A DNA stretch of 64,000 nucleotides from Pogostemon cablin. Lineage: Eukaryota; Streptophyta; Magnoliopsida; Lamiales; Lamiaceae. Shown here in pieces: positions 22,380 through 33,413 of this stretch. Positions within the stretch are counted from its first letter, which is position 1. Every line of letters starts with the position of its first letter. A model generated the notes under the pieces. That model did no database searches. It was not told the origin of the DNA and was given only the letters and a program-made list of their open reading frames with translations. Made by a program: the position numbers and the translations under genes. Location of the stretch: NCBI GenBank assembly GCA_023678885.1, contig CM042955.1, forward strand, positions 33,140,088 through 33,204,087, given 5' to 3'.

Positions 22380-22416
22380 TATCTATTAGAGTACTAATTA
22401 AATTTTACTTTTTTTA

Positions 22417-22653
22417 TACTCCCTCTGTCCCCTTGATACGCATCAATTTTGCTATTTTGGTCCGTCCCATTACAAAGTATCCATTTTTTTTTGGATTGAT
22501 ATGACCACACATGACCTCACACTCAACACTAATATAACTACCCACTACACTTTAAAATATTATTACTCTCACCTCAAAATACATTAAATTATTATATTCC
22601 TTAATGTACGTGCAAAAAGTAAACGGATACATTTCAAGGGGACGGAAGAAGTA
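22417..22653. mobile_element. Stowaway-like MITE
   Basis: Ends TACTCCCTCTGTCCCC and GGGGACGGAAGAAGTA form terminal inverted repeats around a non-coding interior that includes CCGTCCCATTACAAAGTATC. Confidence 0.8.
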
Positions 22654-22875
22654 ATAATTTAAATAATGAGGTTTTAGTTTATGAATTAATTACTTCATCC
22701 ATCCATCCAGTTTCTCTCTGTGCGCCTAAGTTAAAGAGTATCAGTTTCTCTCCGTGCACCTAAATTTTAAGAGTATAATAATTTAATATATAGTGAGTTA
22801 ACATATAGTATTGCATAATAATGTGTAATAAATAGTTTATTAATGTTGTGTGTGGACCTCATGTGGATAAGTATA

Positions 22876-23160
22876 ATATTCCCTTCGTCTTGAACTTATC
22901 TGCACCGGTACGATAGATACGGAGTTTAAAAATAATTATTTTTTGACTAATTTTATTGACTTTTTAGGGGTATTGTGGTATTTTTTAGGTAAAAAATAAA
23001 TTATAAAGTATGTTATGTGTGTTAGTTGAGGGTGATATTTTTGAAATTATAATAACTTTTGAGGTTATTAGTTAATGTGAAGTTTTTTTTTGAATGGTGA
23101 AAATAAGTATGAAACTAATAAAAATGGAAAGTGTTGAGATAAGTGTTTAAAAATTTGAGT
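22876..23160. mobile_element. Probable Stowaway-like MITE, decayed
   Basis: Begins TATTCCCTTCGTCTTG. The interior (GGTATTGTGGTATTTTTTAGG, AAAGTATGTTATGTGTGTTA) resembles the reverse complement of the copies at 43015 and 62479. The right end is unclear. Confidence 0.4.
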
Positions 23161-23772
23161 AATTGTTTTAAGAGGATTCCATTAAAAAAAATTAATACTT
23201 TGTTAGACCAAACGACAAAATAATATCTTTCGAGAACAAAGTAAGATAATTTTTGCCCCTCTCCATACCCTTACTTTACAATTTTAATCCATCTCCTTAC
23301 TTAATTTTACAATTTTAATTTTAATTTACGTTTATGCACAACACTTTTAAAAAGTAGGAATAATACAATATACTGTATTTTACAATGTCGCAACACTATA
23401 AAATCGTCGCATACTTTTTATACTTACGATAACTTTATAATTTTATATAATGTTTTATAGTAACACTTTCCATTTTAGATGTCTTACAAAAGTTTGAATC
23501 TCCTAAAAATAAAATGTCAAATACAATTATCATTTTCTATACACTTCATTTATGAAAAAGAAAAAAAAATTCACTCCTACATAACACACGTTTATTTATT
23601 ATTATAGAAAAATATCATAATATTCATAAAAGTTAATATTTTTATTAATATATGTGCCGAATGAAGGGGTGCAAACACATATAGGACCGAGGATTAGGAT
23701 AGATATCAATAGATATAAATATATATGAATGATAAATATTAGGGTAAGTGTTGCGCACGTGACACAATTTTA
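23161..23772. other. AT-rich intergenic DNA, nothing recognised
   Basis: No open frame with a motif and no inverted-repeat pair that I could define. 23440-23560 again has phrases such as CATTTTAGATGTC-TTACAAAAGT that hint at a decayed MITE. Confidence 0.5.
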
Positions 23773-23855
23773 TACTCCATTCGTCTCAGAAGACCCTTCA
23801 TACTTACTTTGTAATTTACAAACGAAGTGTGAAGGGTCTTCTAGATGGAGGGAAT
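23773..23855. mobile_element. Short fold-back MITE, 83 bp
   Basis: TACTCCATTCGTCTCAGAAG at the left pairs with CTTCTAGATGGAGGGAATA at the right, and the inner AGACCCTTCATACTT pairs with GTGTGAAGGGTCT. The loop is only about 20 bases, so a transcript would fold into one hairpin. Confidence 0.75.
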
Positions 23856-23984
23856 ATATTTTTTTTTAAAAGTTATCACTCCCATTATAAAATATTATCA
23901 TTTTTATTATAAAATATTATCAATTTTTATTTATATTATAAATTATTCATAAAATATGATTATCACTTTTCATTATAAAAGTTG

Positions 23985-24425
23985 GCAAAAACTTGTGTGC
24001 ACTCGGACGCACGGGCACACTTTGTGCGCCTTTAGAATTTTGTGTTAAATTGTATACCCTTTAATATAATGATGTGTACTTTTATTTTTTGAAAAAAATA
24101 AAAAATATTAATAAAAAGTGCATATTCTTCAAAACAAAATGGTGTAACCTTACTAATTAAAGTGTATACTTTTAAGAACAAAATAATGTATCTTTACCCA
24201 TAATACTAAATTCTAAAGGCCGCGTGTGCATACCCTTTGGTATAAAGATGTGTACTTTTATTTTTTGAAGAAAAATAAAAAATATTAATAAAAAGTGCAT
24301 ACCCTTTAGAACAAATGATGTACCTTACTAATTAAAGTGTATACCCTTTAGAATAAAATAATATATATTTACCCATAATACTAAATTATAAAGGCCGCTT
24401 GTGCACCCGAGTATACGGAAACCTC
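23985..24425. repeat. MITE-like unit with CGGGCACA ends, internally duplicated (~177-bp period)
   Basis: Left end ACTTGTGTGCACTCGGACGC-ACGGGCACAC, followed by GTATACCCTTTAATATAATG and GTGTACTTTTATTTTTTGAA, which recurs at 24227. The right end is GGCCGCTTGTGCACCCGAGT. The same family is present as a single copy, in the opposite sense, at 55705-55912. Confidence 0.65.
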
Positions 24426-25039
24426 ACTCATAAAAGTTATCGTCCGTCTCATATAAACTTTTAAGGAAGACGGTTATAGTGTTAAGAGTAAATATTGATT
24501 GATGTATAGGTATTAAATAAAAAAATATTATAATATGATAAATAACAAATAACAAATTATATAAAAGATATAATGATCTAAAATATTTCTAAAACTTTTT
24601 ATACTTTTAATACATTATAGATATAAATAGATGGTATAGATATTGATAAACTATAAATTAGTATAGATATAAATATATGGTATAGATATTGATAAACTAT
24701 AAATTATAAATATCATGAATTTATGTATACATGTGTAGTAATACTTTTTATTACAAAAATTTATATTTTTTATATAAATTTTAAAATATATAAAATAAAT
24801 AGAGTATTAATATCAGCAAATTAAGATATATTAATTAGAATGTATATTTATCCTACCAATTAATATAATTATTAAATAATAAATTATTATTATGGGTAAA
24901 ATAATAAATAAGAAATTATATAAAAAAATATACTTGTGTAAACATATTTTTCAAATCATTTGTAAATTTATATAATTGTAAATAAATTTATATAATATTC
25001 CTATAGTATAATATTATCATTGGAAGCAGAAGTTTTGTA
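24421..25039. other. AT-rich intergenic DNA with a short direct repeat
   Basis: GATATAAATA-ATGGTATAGATATTGAT is repeated at about 24617 and 24666 and is followed both times by AAACTATAAATTA. Otherwise nothing recognised. Confidence 0.5.
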
Positions 25040-25131
25040 TGAATTCAGCATTGGAAATTGAAAATGAAGGCGGTGAGAGAGATGAGGGCGTTGGTCGCCA
25101 TTGATATAGAAATGAATTCTCCAGAATTCTT

Positions 25132-25480
25132 TTCTCGAAAACACTGTTCGATCGACGTTTAGAAATCATTCTATAAAATCATTTCCTCCCCCTCCACTTA
25201 CAATCTATTATCTTCGCATCATTTCCTTCGATCGACGTTTAGAAATCATTCTATAAAATCATTTCCTCCCCTCCACTTTCAATCTATTATCTTCGCATCA
25301 TTTCCTTCCTCTTTCTTCTCTATCAATCTATTATCTCCAGCGGTATACGTTGTTATTCAGAAAACAGGTAAAAATAGTAAACTCTCACTTCTCTTCCTTC
25401 TCTATTAATCTATTATCTTCAGCGATATAGGTTGTTATTCAGAAAGATATTAAACTCTCACCTTTCTGACTTTCAATTTA
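25132..25480 (+). repeat. Leader of MULE copy 1 with two nested tandem duplications
   Basis: An 80-base unit starting TTCGATCGACGTTTAG is repeated at 25147 and 25227. Downstream, TCTATTATCT-CAGCG-TATA-GTTGTTATTCAGAAA appears twice (about 25327 and 25404), the first copy followed by AACAGGTAAAAA, which looks like a splice donor. A related CAATCTATTATCT leader lies on the minus strand at 54500-54860, ahead of MULE copy 2. Confidence 0.6.
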
Positions 25481-25660
25481 TCATATCCGATTGTATAATC
25501 TATTATTTTTTAGATGTTTTAATTTTTATATATCAATAGTTAGTATGAACGTTAAGTTAAAGATTAAGATAGTAGAAGACAAAAAGTATATTTGGACTCA
25601 TATATAAGTTTTTTTTAATAGTTATTGATTTGATTTGTAAGTAGTTACAAACTTAATTAC

Positions 25661-26131
25661 TACTCCCTCCTTCCGTCCCATAGAGGTTGACACATTTTCC
25701 TTTTTGGTTTGTGCCCCTAAAGTTGATACATTTCCTTTTTAATACATAGGACCCACACAAAAACAATTAATCTATTCTCATGGGCCCCACATTCACCTCT
25801 AATACAACTATCCACTATACATTAAATATCTCACTTCACTTTACTTCACTTTACATTAAATTATTATACTCCTTAATCTCCGTGCCCAAAAAAATTTATA
25901 TCAACTTCCATTTTTCTATTTTGTTCCATCCCATTACAAAGTATCAATTTCCCTTTTTGAATTGTTGTGACCCACAACCACTACGCATGACCCCACACTC
26001 AACACTAATACAATTACCCACTACACATTAAAATATTATTTCTCTCACTTTATTATACATTAAATTATTGTACTCTTTAATCCACGTGCAAAAAATAAAC
26101 GAATACATTTCAAGGGTATAGAGGGAGCATA
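25661..26131. mobile_element. Two adjoining Stowaway-like MITEs
   Basis: The left end is TACTCCCTCCTTCCGTCCC and the right end is TATAGAGGGAGCATA. The interior contains two consecutive MITE bodies: each has a CACTAATACAA or CACCTCTAATACAA phrase, then CATTAAATTATT and TTAATC-CGTGC. The join is near 25905, so one probably inserted in, or recombined with, the other. Confidence 0.7.
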
Positions 26132-26588
26132 TATTTATGCTTCCTTAAAATCTAATTTGTATCCGTGGAAGGTGGAATTGCAATCTTTGCCTGTCTGCTA
26201 GTGGTGGCTCTAAACTTAGAAAAAATATTAAGGTATTTAATTATTTAATTTAATATTTACTGTATATTATTTTAAGTTATAATTTGAATTTCTATATAAT
26301 TAAGTTAGTTTAACTTAAATGTTTTTTTTAATATTTTTTATTGGGGAATATTGTTTCAATTTTTTATTATTTATTATGGGTGCTAAGGCAAATTTTAAAT
26401 TATCATTTAAAAAAAGTTTGTATATTCCGTACATGAGATATGTTGTTCTGGGTCACTTATTAGAAATTTCCAAATTACATTGCTAAAATGGATATTTATA
26501 AACTTACCGAACAGGATAACAGTTAGTATTAGTTTTATTAATATATTAGCATTCATTTTGAACTTGTTACACTCTGTTTCTCTAGTAG
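26132..26588 (+). other. Probable intron or 5' leader of the MULE transposase gene
   Basis: AT-rich with no coding signal. It ends TGTTTCTCTAGTAG just before the ATG at 26589, which resembles a 3' splice site. No RNA evidence is available. Confidence 0.4.
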
Positions 26589-27125
26589 ATGGCGTCTTCA
26601 GAGAACGTTGGTGTTGTGGTATATGTTGGGGACGATAATGTCAATTTTCAAGCCATAGGAGGAAGAAGACTATCTCGCAACATAGGATATCCCATGTTGC
26701 TTTCAACACTCCATCAAATGACAGGGATTGACAACACACACTACAAACTGAAGATTTTGGCTGTGATGGTTGTAAACAATGCATCCCTTCTGATTCCCAT
26801 CAACAACGACGATGATTTATGATTTTTCTTCGCGCCTGATGCGGAGAATCGCAACATACTCGTTGTAGTGGAAAAGAAAGAGCTGCAGAACGATGTTATC
26901 CCGACCGTTCCCCAAAGGGATCTTTCTGGTCCGAGTGGAGTGATGATCTCTGGAAGTGCAAGTGAAAATGTGCACGAGACAGCTATGATCACCTTTGTGT
27001 GTGAGACGTGGCCGAACTCTGTGAAGAAACTGCCTAAATTGATGGAAGCTATACAGAGATGCAATCCAGGAACAGTTGTAGAGTGGCAACACAAGACCAA
27101 ATCAACCTGACTAGTGTGGTTAACA
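26589..27125 (+). pseudogene. MULE transposase, copy 1, N-terminal part
   Basis: Starts MASSENVGVVVYVGDDNVNF, and gives an N-terminal module ending in IPINNDDDL-FFFAPDAENRN like that of copy 2. It is interrupted by a TGA at 26820. It then jumps to CETWPNSVKKLPKLMEAIQ and NPGTVVEW, the start of the MULE transposase core. The CCHC-like DNA-binding domain that normally lies between these parts in MuDR-type proteins is absent, as it also is in copy 2. A frameshift near 27100 precedes the Copia insertion, which occurred at an ATGTTG (Met-Leu) site. Confidence 0.8.
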
Positions 27126-27130
27126 TGTTG

Positions 27131-27639
27131 TGTAAATTATAATTAAATTAATTAATTATATTCCACATATGAATGTGGATAAGAAAGAGAAGGAGTTAAG
27201 CGGTGGTTGATAACTCTCATCTTCTGGGAATATACTAAACTGCAAGGCAGTTGTCCAGAAGCGGGGGCATGCATACGTTTGCGTACTCAGAACTTAGAAG
27301 TAGAGGACGTACGCTTATACGTTCAGACACGTTACAGAACGCAAAACATCAATGCACGCGACAGAACACTGAGCGCGATAGAACACAAGCGAAAGCGTTT
27401 TCTCTCTCTCTCTATTTCTCTCCCAAGATCATAAAGCAAATCCAGTCATCATATTCCAAATTAATACACATTCGTGGAAAACATAATCTTCAACCCCGTG
27501 TTGAAGATTTGATCCAGTGATCACAGTGTATTAACGTGAGTGCCAACAGGTTCGAGTACCCTTCCGCTGCAACACAATCCATTGGTGAGAGGTAATATGA
27601 TTCCTCTCCATGCATGTTGAGGGATGTGTGTTTCCAACA
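27131..27639 (+). repeat. Copia 5' LTR
   Basis: Starts TGTAAATTATAATT and ends TTTCCAACA. Contains a CT-rich run at 27404-27424. Near-identical to 38512-39021. The two open frames inside both LTRs are by-products. Confidence 0.93.
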
Positions 27640-27640
27640 T

Positions 27641-27655
27641 TGGTATCAGAGCCAA
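27641..27655 (+). promoter_or_regulatory. Copia primer-binding site (initiator-Met tRNA)
   Basis: TGGTATCAGAGCCAA, two bases from the LTR end, is the standard Copia sequence complementary to the 3' end of plant initiator-Met tRNA. Confidence 0.9.
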
Positions 27656-28109
27656 TGATTGGTACTTCGTTTTCCTTCTCTGGATTTATTGCGTTAAAGT
27701 TTTCTGCTTTTAATTTTTGAAACATTCTCACATTATTTTGTTTGAAGTTATATGATTGGTGAATTGTGTGACTTTGATGAGTTATTTATGTGAGTATGAG
27801 GTAGATTAACTTCGTTTTCAGTGTATATGTGTTAATGACGTTGTGATCCACCATGAAACTTGAAAGTGTGATTTTTTGTCATTTTTCGTGCAAGCAAAAG
27901 CATGTTTTGTTTATACTACTGGATATGTCTCGTCGAGAGGAGTCCGTCAGTATTTTTTGTGCATTTTTTGGCCTTCTAAAACTCAAGATATGAATTTTTG
28001 AAGTTGTTTTCGAACTTGGGGTTAAATTGCAAAGTTTCAGAAACTTCAGGGGTCGTTTTTTGAAAATTTGAGAAAGTTCAAGGACCTTTCTGTAATATTA
28101 AAAATGCTG

Positions 28110-28520
28110 TTGTTTATGGGTCGGACCGGGTCGGTCCAGTCTCAATCGGGTCGGATCAGAAAATCGGGTAGGGCCATTGGGTCAGCCCGCGACCGGATCC
28201 ACCGGAGGACAGCGGCATGCGGAGGCGCGTGGTAGACACGCTCCGGCAACGGAGACACTGGCGGTGGCGCGTGAAATCCACGCGCCGGTTATCGGTAGAG
28301 GCGCGTGTGATGCACGCGCCGACAGTGCCGGAGACGGCGGCGGCGCGTGGGTTGCACGCGCCAGACTCAGCCTGCTCTCAGCCGCGTGTGGTGGCGCATG
28401 GAGGCTCGTGGGCGGCGCGTGAAGCGTCCACTCTGTTCGTGACGGTGCGTGGAGGTGCGTGCAAGCATTTTCCGGCACGTGTCCGGTGGTTTTCGACGTG
28501 TTTTCAGCTTTTTGAGTCCA
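28110..28520 (+). other. GC-rich leader block with three regular hairpins
   Basis: In an AT-rich element this block stands out. Three 21-base perfect or near-perfect palindromes of form GGCGCGTG-N5-CACGCGCC lie at 28266-28286, 28300-28320 and 28342-28362. Related half-sites (GGCGCGTG) are at 28224 and 28413. Open frames of 80-109 codons on both strands come from the base composition and have no recognisable motif. Confidence 0.75.
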
Positions 28521-28885
28521 ATGGTGACGTTTCCGAGGGTGTTTGACGTAATCTTAAGTGTGTATGTGTGGTTTTACTTCATTTTATGACATATTTGTTG
28601 AATACGAACCCACGGGGTAGCTATTTCAGTTACATTTTTTGGTAATAAAGCACCTTAATATGTCATTTAATTCTAAATTCATGGTGTTAAGTGTTATTAG
28701 ATTGTTCAAAACTCCTGTAGCCTATGAAAGTGGTAGCCAAAGTGAGTTGGACTGATTCACTTGTGAATATACCTATTGCATCTTGGAAAGTTGTTTCCAT
28801 ATGCATTAAATGGAGAGGAAATTCATGTGATAGAGTTTGACTAACACTGGTATGTTTATTTTTGGTTGCTCGTTTTCTCAGAGGT

Positions 28886-29432
28886 ATGTCAGGACGGGGA
28901 ACAATTTCAGAGGAAGACATTAGGACTAAAGATGAAGTCCTCCATGAATTCTTGAATTATAAAATGAAGCCTACACACAACATAAGGGACCACGCAATTG
29001 TTTTGTTTGAACTCTACAATCAGATGATGCGCTTGATTTATAGCAAAACGATTCCAAGTGATGAGTATTTTCAAATTACTAGTCCTCAGACCTGGGCGAA
29101 CACTTTGCCTCCCCACCTACAAAAGGATTTTTGGGCTCAGTGGGAGACTTACCAAGTGAAGCCTAATGGTTATTTCATTATGCTTGATATGGTCGATGCT
29201 TCTAAGGCAGAAGATAGGACACAGGCACTGAGATCAGCCTGCTTGAGGATGGGAAGGGGTTCGACGTTCTGATTTTTTGAGACTTAGTGGTCGAGACAAA
29301 CATCAGATAAAGAATCCTCATATAGATCCTCTAGGTCGAGCTGTCTTTAATGTGGGGACTAAAGATTTTGATTGGGAACGTTATTTTGAATCTAGTGATA
29401 AATTAAGAGATACAATTGATATTTATCGCTAG
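28886..29432 (+). pseudogene. Extra ORF upstream of gag in the Copia element, unidentified protein
   Basis: A TTTTCTCAG splice-acceptor-like site precedes ATG at 28886 by five bases. The frame reads MSGRGTISEEDIRTKDEVLH, then a hydrophilic alpha-helical-looking stretch with YNQMMRLIYSK, TLPPHLQKDFWAQWETY, and GYFIMLDMVDASKAEDR, up to about 29265. A one-base shift then continues with RRSDFLRLSGRDKH, NPHIDPLGRAVFNVG, and DFDWERYFESSDKLRDTIDI to a TAG at 29430. About 180 residues. I do not recognise the family. It is not the element's gag, which starts separately at 29774, nor protease, integrase or RT. It could be a captured host or viral-type gene or a lineage-specific element gene. Confidence 0.6.
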
Positions 29433-29773
29433 TTTATTTCAATTGTATTTCTAATTGGAAACTCAAGGAGTTCATTAGAATTTTAATGTTCATGACTTGT
29501 CAGACTTAGACATTTTGCTATTGTGAATGGTTGTTTAAGTTCTGTTTATAAGTGGCTGTTCAATGTTATTGTTGATTACTTGAACAATGTGTTTTATGTT
29601 TTGAAGCAAGAATCTAGTATTGTGACACTTGATGAGATTGATGATTAGTAGTCTCCGAGCTATTTTTCGAGATCAAGTCTTTTGTTATTTATTGAGATGT
29701 CTGTGTTTGGCTTAACGTAAAACTTAATAAAATATTAATAACATACTGAATCACTATAATTTCTAACAAAGAA

Positions 29774-30660
29774 ATGAACATCGAAATCTTTTGTCGTTGA
29801 GTTGCACAAAGGTGAGAAACTCAATAGTGACAATTATGACACAGACGTCATAAAATTTGGTACATATCGTATGAACAAGATGCATTAGATGCTATAAACC
29901 AAGTGATGACTTATCCAGGCGTGGGTATTGGAAACCAAAGGAGGTGTGACCAAGGAGCATACCAGGCATGGAAAGAAAAAATTCCATTTGCACGAGGTAT
30001 TCTTGTAAGCTCAGTAATCGATGCAATGATTCATGAATCCCACTGCACATGATATCTGGTTGTATCTACGTGAGAAGTATGAAGGTACATTGATTACAAG
30101 GCTTATGCAGTTGACTATTAAGTTCGACACTTATGAAAAGTAACCTGATCATAAAATTAGACAACATCCTAGAGAGATGTCTAATATGATAATCGAACTT
30201 AAGACTGCCGGTCATATGCTCTCTGAGGATCAGTAAGTCCAAGCCTTAATACGCATTTCACCTGATCGTTAGGAACATCTTAAAGTCAACTTGACGCATA
30301 ATGAAAGTATTAAAACTTTAAATGATGTTACTCGTCATGTTGAGCTGGAAGATGAGAGGCTCAGAGCCTCAAAGCCTTATTCTGGGGCCTTCTATGCCAG
30401 TTCTACTTCTAAAGGAGCTTCATGCTTCAAAAGGAAAAGGAATTGGAAGAAGAGAAAGAAGGGAAGACGATCTGATGGTGATGGTGGTAAGCCTGACGAT
30501 AATCCAACTACAAAATTGATGAACAGAAAAAGGAAAACAAGCGTGATAAAAAGAATAAGAAAGATAAAAGCATGATGTCATGTTACAATTAAAGTAAGTT
30601 TGGTCATTATGCTCGTGAATGTCCTGATCCCGGGAGGGAAAAGGTGGATTCACCTTATTC
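29774..30660 (+). pseudogene. Copia gag
   Basis: Begins near an ATG at 29774 with LHKGEKLNSDNYDT after a frameshift. Readable pieces are LYEQDALDAINQVM, STAHDIWLYLREKYEGTLI, RLMQLTIKFDTYEK, SNMIIELKTAGHML, VNLTHNESIKTLNDVTRHVE and a Lys/Arg-rich tail. A degenerate zinc knuckle, CYN-KFGHYARECPD, lies at about 30582-30630. Several stops and shifts break it. Confidence 0.8.
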
Positions 30661-31755
30661 TATTTTGTGTGAAATTAATATCTCGAGTACTGTCTTTCTG
30701 TCTGATTCTTATCCTTTGAGGATTATAGACTCGAGAGCAACGGACCATGTGACGAGAGACAGAGGAGCTTTTGTAGATTTTCGCCATATTCCGAAGGGGA
30801 CTAGGTAGAAATATGTAGGAAACAATGCATGAGTCGAAGTCAAAGAACTTTGGACTTGCAAATTGGACCTTAACGATGGTCCGAACTTTATCCTACATGA
30901 TGTTCTATATGCTCCGGAGATCACGCGAAATTTAATTTCTGTTTCAGTTATACGTAATTTGGGTTATGATGTACTGTTCACTAAAAACTGTGGTAATTAG
31001 CGTTAATGATACTTGTCGTGCATCTGGACATATAACTGATGGCTTAAGTTTTTTATATTGTAATAAAATGACGTTTGGTATTTATGATGATTATTCATAT
31101 TCGCTAAATGCTTGTTCTTCTAGTAATACAAACGTGAATGGTGATGTTTGGCATGCTAGATTAGGTCATATTGGGGGCAAGATAGGATGAATAGACTTGT
31201 GAAAGAAGGATTGTTGAATCTTTCTTCTAAAGTCGAATTATCCAATTGGTGTATTCGCCAGAAGTAATCCAAATGGTGCACACATTATCTTGCTAGAAAA
31301 TGACTAGAAAACTTTTTTGGTAAAGCTATTATGTCTTAATCTCCATTAGAAGTAATCCATTCTGATATATGTGATCCTGTAATTATGAGAGCACGAAATG
31401 GAGCTCACTATTTCATTACGTTCATTGATAATTATTCAGTCTACTTGACATCTCTAAGTCTGAAGCATTGGATTGTTTTAGACGATACTTGAGTGAAGTT
31501 GAAGACGTGAATATCTATCAGAACAATTCAAGGAATTTGTAATGAAAAGGGTGTAATCCAACAAGAATATGACTTTGTTGGAGATGGTGAGATTCATGAT
31601 GGCATGCATTGCTTGCGGCAGCTTATGTGCTTAATCATGCGCCTTACAAATTAGTTGCTTCGACTCCATATGAATTTCGGATGGGTAGAAACCCAACTTG
31701 AGTAACCTTAGAGCTTGAGGATCAGCAACTTATCTACATGATTCATCGAGTCAGT
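30661..31755 (+). pseudogene. Copia protease and integrase (N-terminal part)
   Basis: The protease motif reads IIDSRATDHVT, where the catalytic triplet DSG has become DSR. Then come VWHARLGHIG (integrase zinc-binding region), LEVIHSDICDPV (first catalytic Asp of integrase), FITFIDNYS, and AYVLNHAPYKLVASTPYEF. There are multiple stops and a deletion between FIDNYS and the VLNHAP region. The frame reads into SSSQ at the TCAGT site where the Gypsy element inserted, and resumes at 35815 with YGKLDPRGKRSKGYMFIG. Confidence 0.82.
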
Positions 31756-33413
31756 TGTTTGCCTATTTTTGTAGCACTCACGAGCAAGAATACTCGATCG
31801 TTGTAGTAGTATATCCCAAGAAAAATTATCAATCCACAAAGGAGTTATGTTCGGACTAGCAAAATACGTGAGCTCATATTCATGTCATTTTTGTAAAGAT
31901 GATCGGGGGGTTTTGAGATGATTAACAACTAAAGCAAGGAGCAAGTAAATAAGAATAGCAAATAAGAGAAATGACAAGTAAAGAAAATGGGTGCTAAAGT
32001 TCAAGTATGGAAAAACATGGGATTAGAAACATCCAAGCACACTCGATTCATATTATCATGCAAAAGGAATTCAACTCAATTGATGTAGACTAAGGGTGAT
32101 CACGAGAGTATCCTAAGCTTCCTTTCGGGTTACAAAGGTTGTTGATCCATTTTAGACTCCCAAAAACACTTAAGATCAAAGCCCAACATTAACCCCTTCC
32201 ATCTAGGTACTAGTTAGATTAAACTCTCCCTTTTTGTGTACTAAGGCCAACAAATGGATTGGTTCCCCTCATTGAATTCAAATATCCTTTCGGTCAAATC
32301 CAAACTCAATGTCTATTCATGCCTTCCTAATACTATAGAGGGTCGTTTCCGTCTCACTCCAAGCAATACATACATGAGCATCATGATAGCATTTAATTAC
32401 CATAAATCAATTCATTGATCAACAATCCATTAAACCAATAATCAATTATGAATAACAAACCATGCCATCACAACATTAAGACAATTAAACTCCATGAATA
32501 GAAATCAACATCAATTAAATAAAAAACCAATTTAATCCACATGATAATATAAATCTAACATGCTCTTCATGTTCCTAATCCCACTAGAGGGATTAGCCTA
32601 ACATGATAAAGGTAACAAAACACATAAATGATTCATTACAAATACCCATAGTCTTAGATCCAAAAGAAAATCAAAAGAGATGTGAATCTTCCCTAGCAAT
32701 TTCTTGTAGAGAATCTTCAATACTCATGGATCTCCAATTCTAGCTCTTGATTTCTTGAGATCTTCAACACCCAAATGGAAGGGATGAAGAATGGATGAAG
32801 ATGGATGAAGATGATGGTGGAAAATGGAAGAAATAGTGTGTGAGGTGTGTGTAGAAGGGTGGAATTTCGGATCTTCCTCAAATGTTGAATAAATGGGCAT
32901 TTATACTCCTATGGAGGCTTCTAGAAGGATCTGGAAATTTCAGCAGGATTTTACACGGCACGAGTCGTGCTTTGCAACATGGCCACAAGGTGGCCGTGTT
33001 GTGTCTTCTGATGCTGCCGCACGACCTCTCCTTACAGGGCCGTGTTACGCAACACGGCTAGTGTACTGCAACATGGCTCGTGTGTTGTAACACGGGCATA
33101 GGGTGGTCGTGTTGGATCTTCTGATGTCGGCACACGGCCACTTCTTACAGGGCCGTGTTCCGTACACGGCCCGTGTTGGTGCATGCCCCTGTTTTTTACA
33201 TTTTGTTTCGGCTCGTTCTCCTTCGTTTCAACTCCGAATTTAGATTCGCTTTTTTCTACGTCTTCCTTATCATATCTAGCATTGGTTTAAGCTCATTCAC
33301 ACACATTTCCATAAAAATAAAAAATACAACCAAATAACATACAAATACGGATAAAATAATACGAAAACACATATAAAAAGATACTAAAATCTAGGTGAAA
33401 ATAGCGCCAATCA
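31756..33413 (-). repeat. Gypsy 3' LTR with internal GC-rich tandem repeat
   Basis: Plus-strand ends TGTTTGCC and GCGCCAATCA. A minus-strand TATAAATG box lies at about 32898-32906. A 112-base repeat (TCTTCTGATG at 33005 and 33117, each followed by TTACAGGGCCGTGTT) makes a GC-rich block at 32955-33190. Related to the older LTR at 14970-16470, inverted. Confidence 0.88.

Larger units (their letters stand above)
21885..22690 (+). repeat. Dispersed segment, duplicated at 45490-45800, with two MITEs inserted
   Basis: Shares GTGAGAAAACACATTAA, AGGCTTGGCCCTTC, TTTGGCCTTTGG and ATTCATTGAAAATATA, then CTAATTAAATTTTACTTTTTT and ATTTAAATAATGAG-TTTTA, with 45490-45800. Here the two halves are separated by the MITEs at 22130 and 22417. 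There they are nearly contiguous, giving a paralogous empty site. The nature of the segment is unknown. Confidence 0.7.

Noticed and set aside
28177..28546. GC-rich open frames on both strands in the Copia leader
   Set aside because: No recognisable domains. Openness follows from high GC and the GGCGCGTG palindromes.
28886..29432. Naming the extra Copia ORF as a viral coat or movement protein
   Set aside because: Some phrases felt virus-like, but I could not match any family with confidence, so it is left unidentified.
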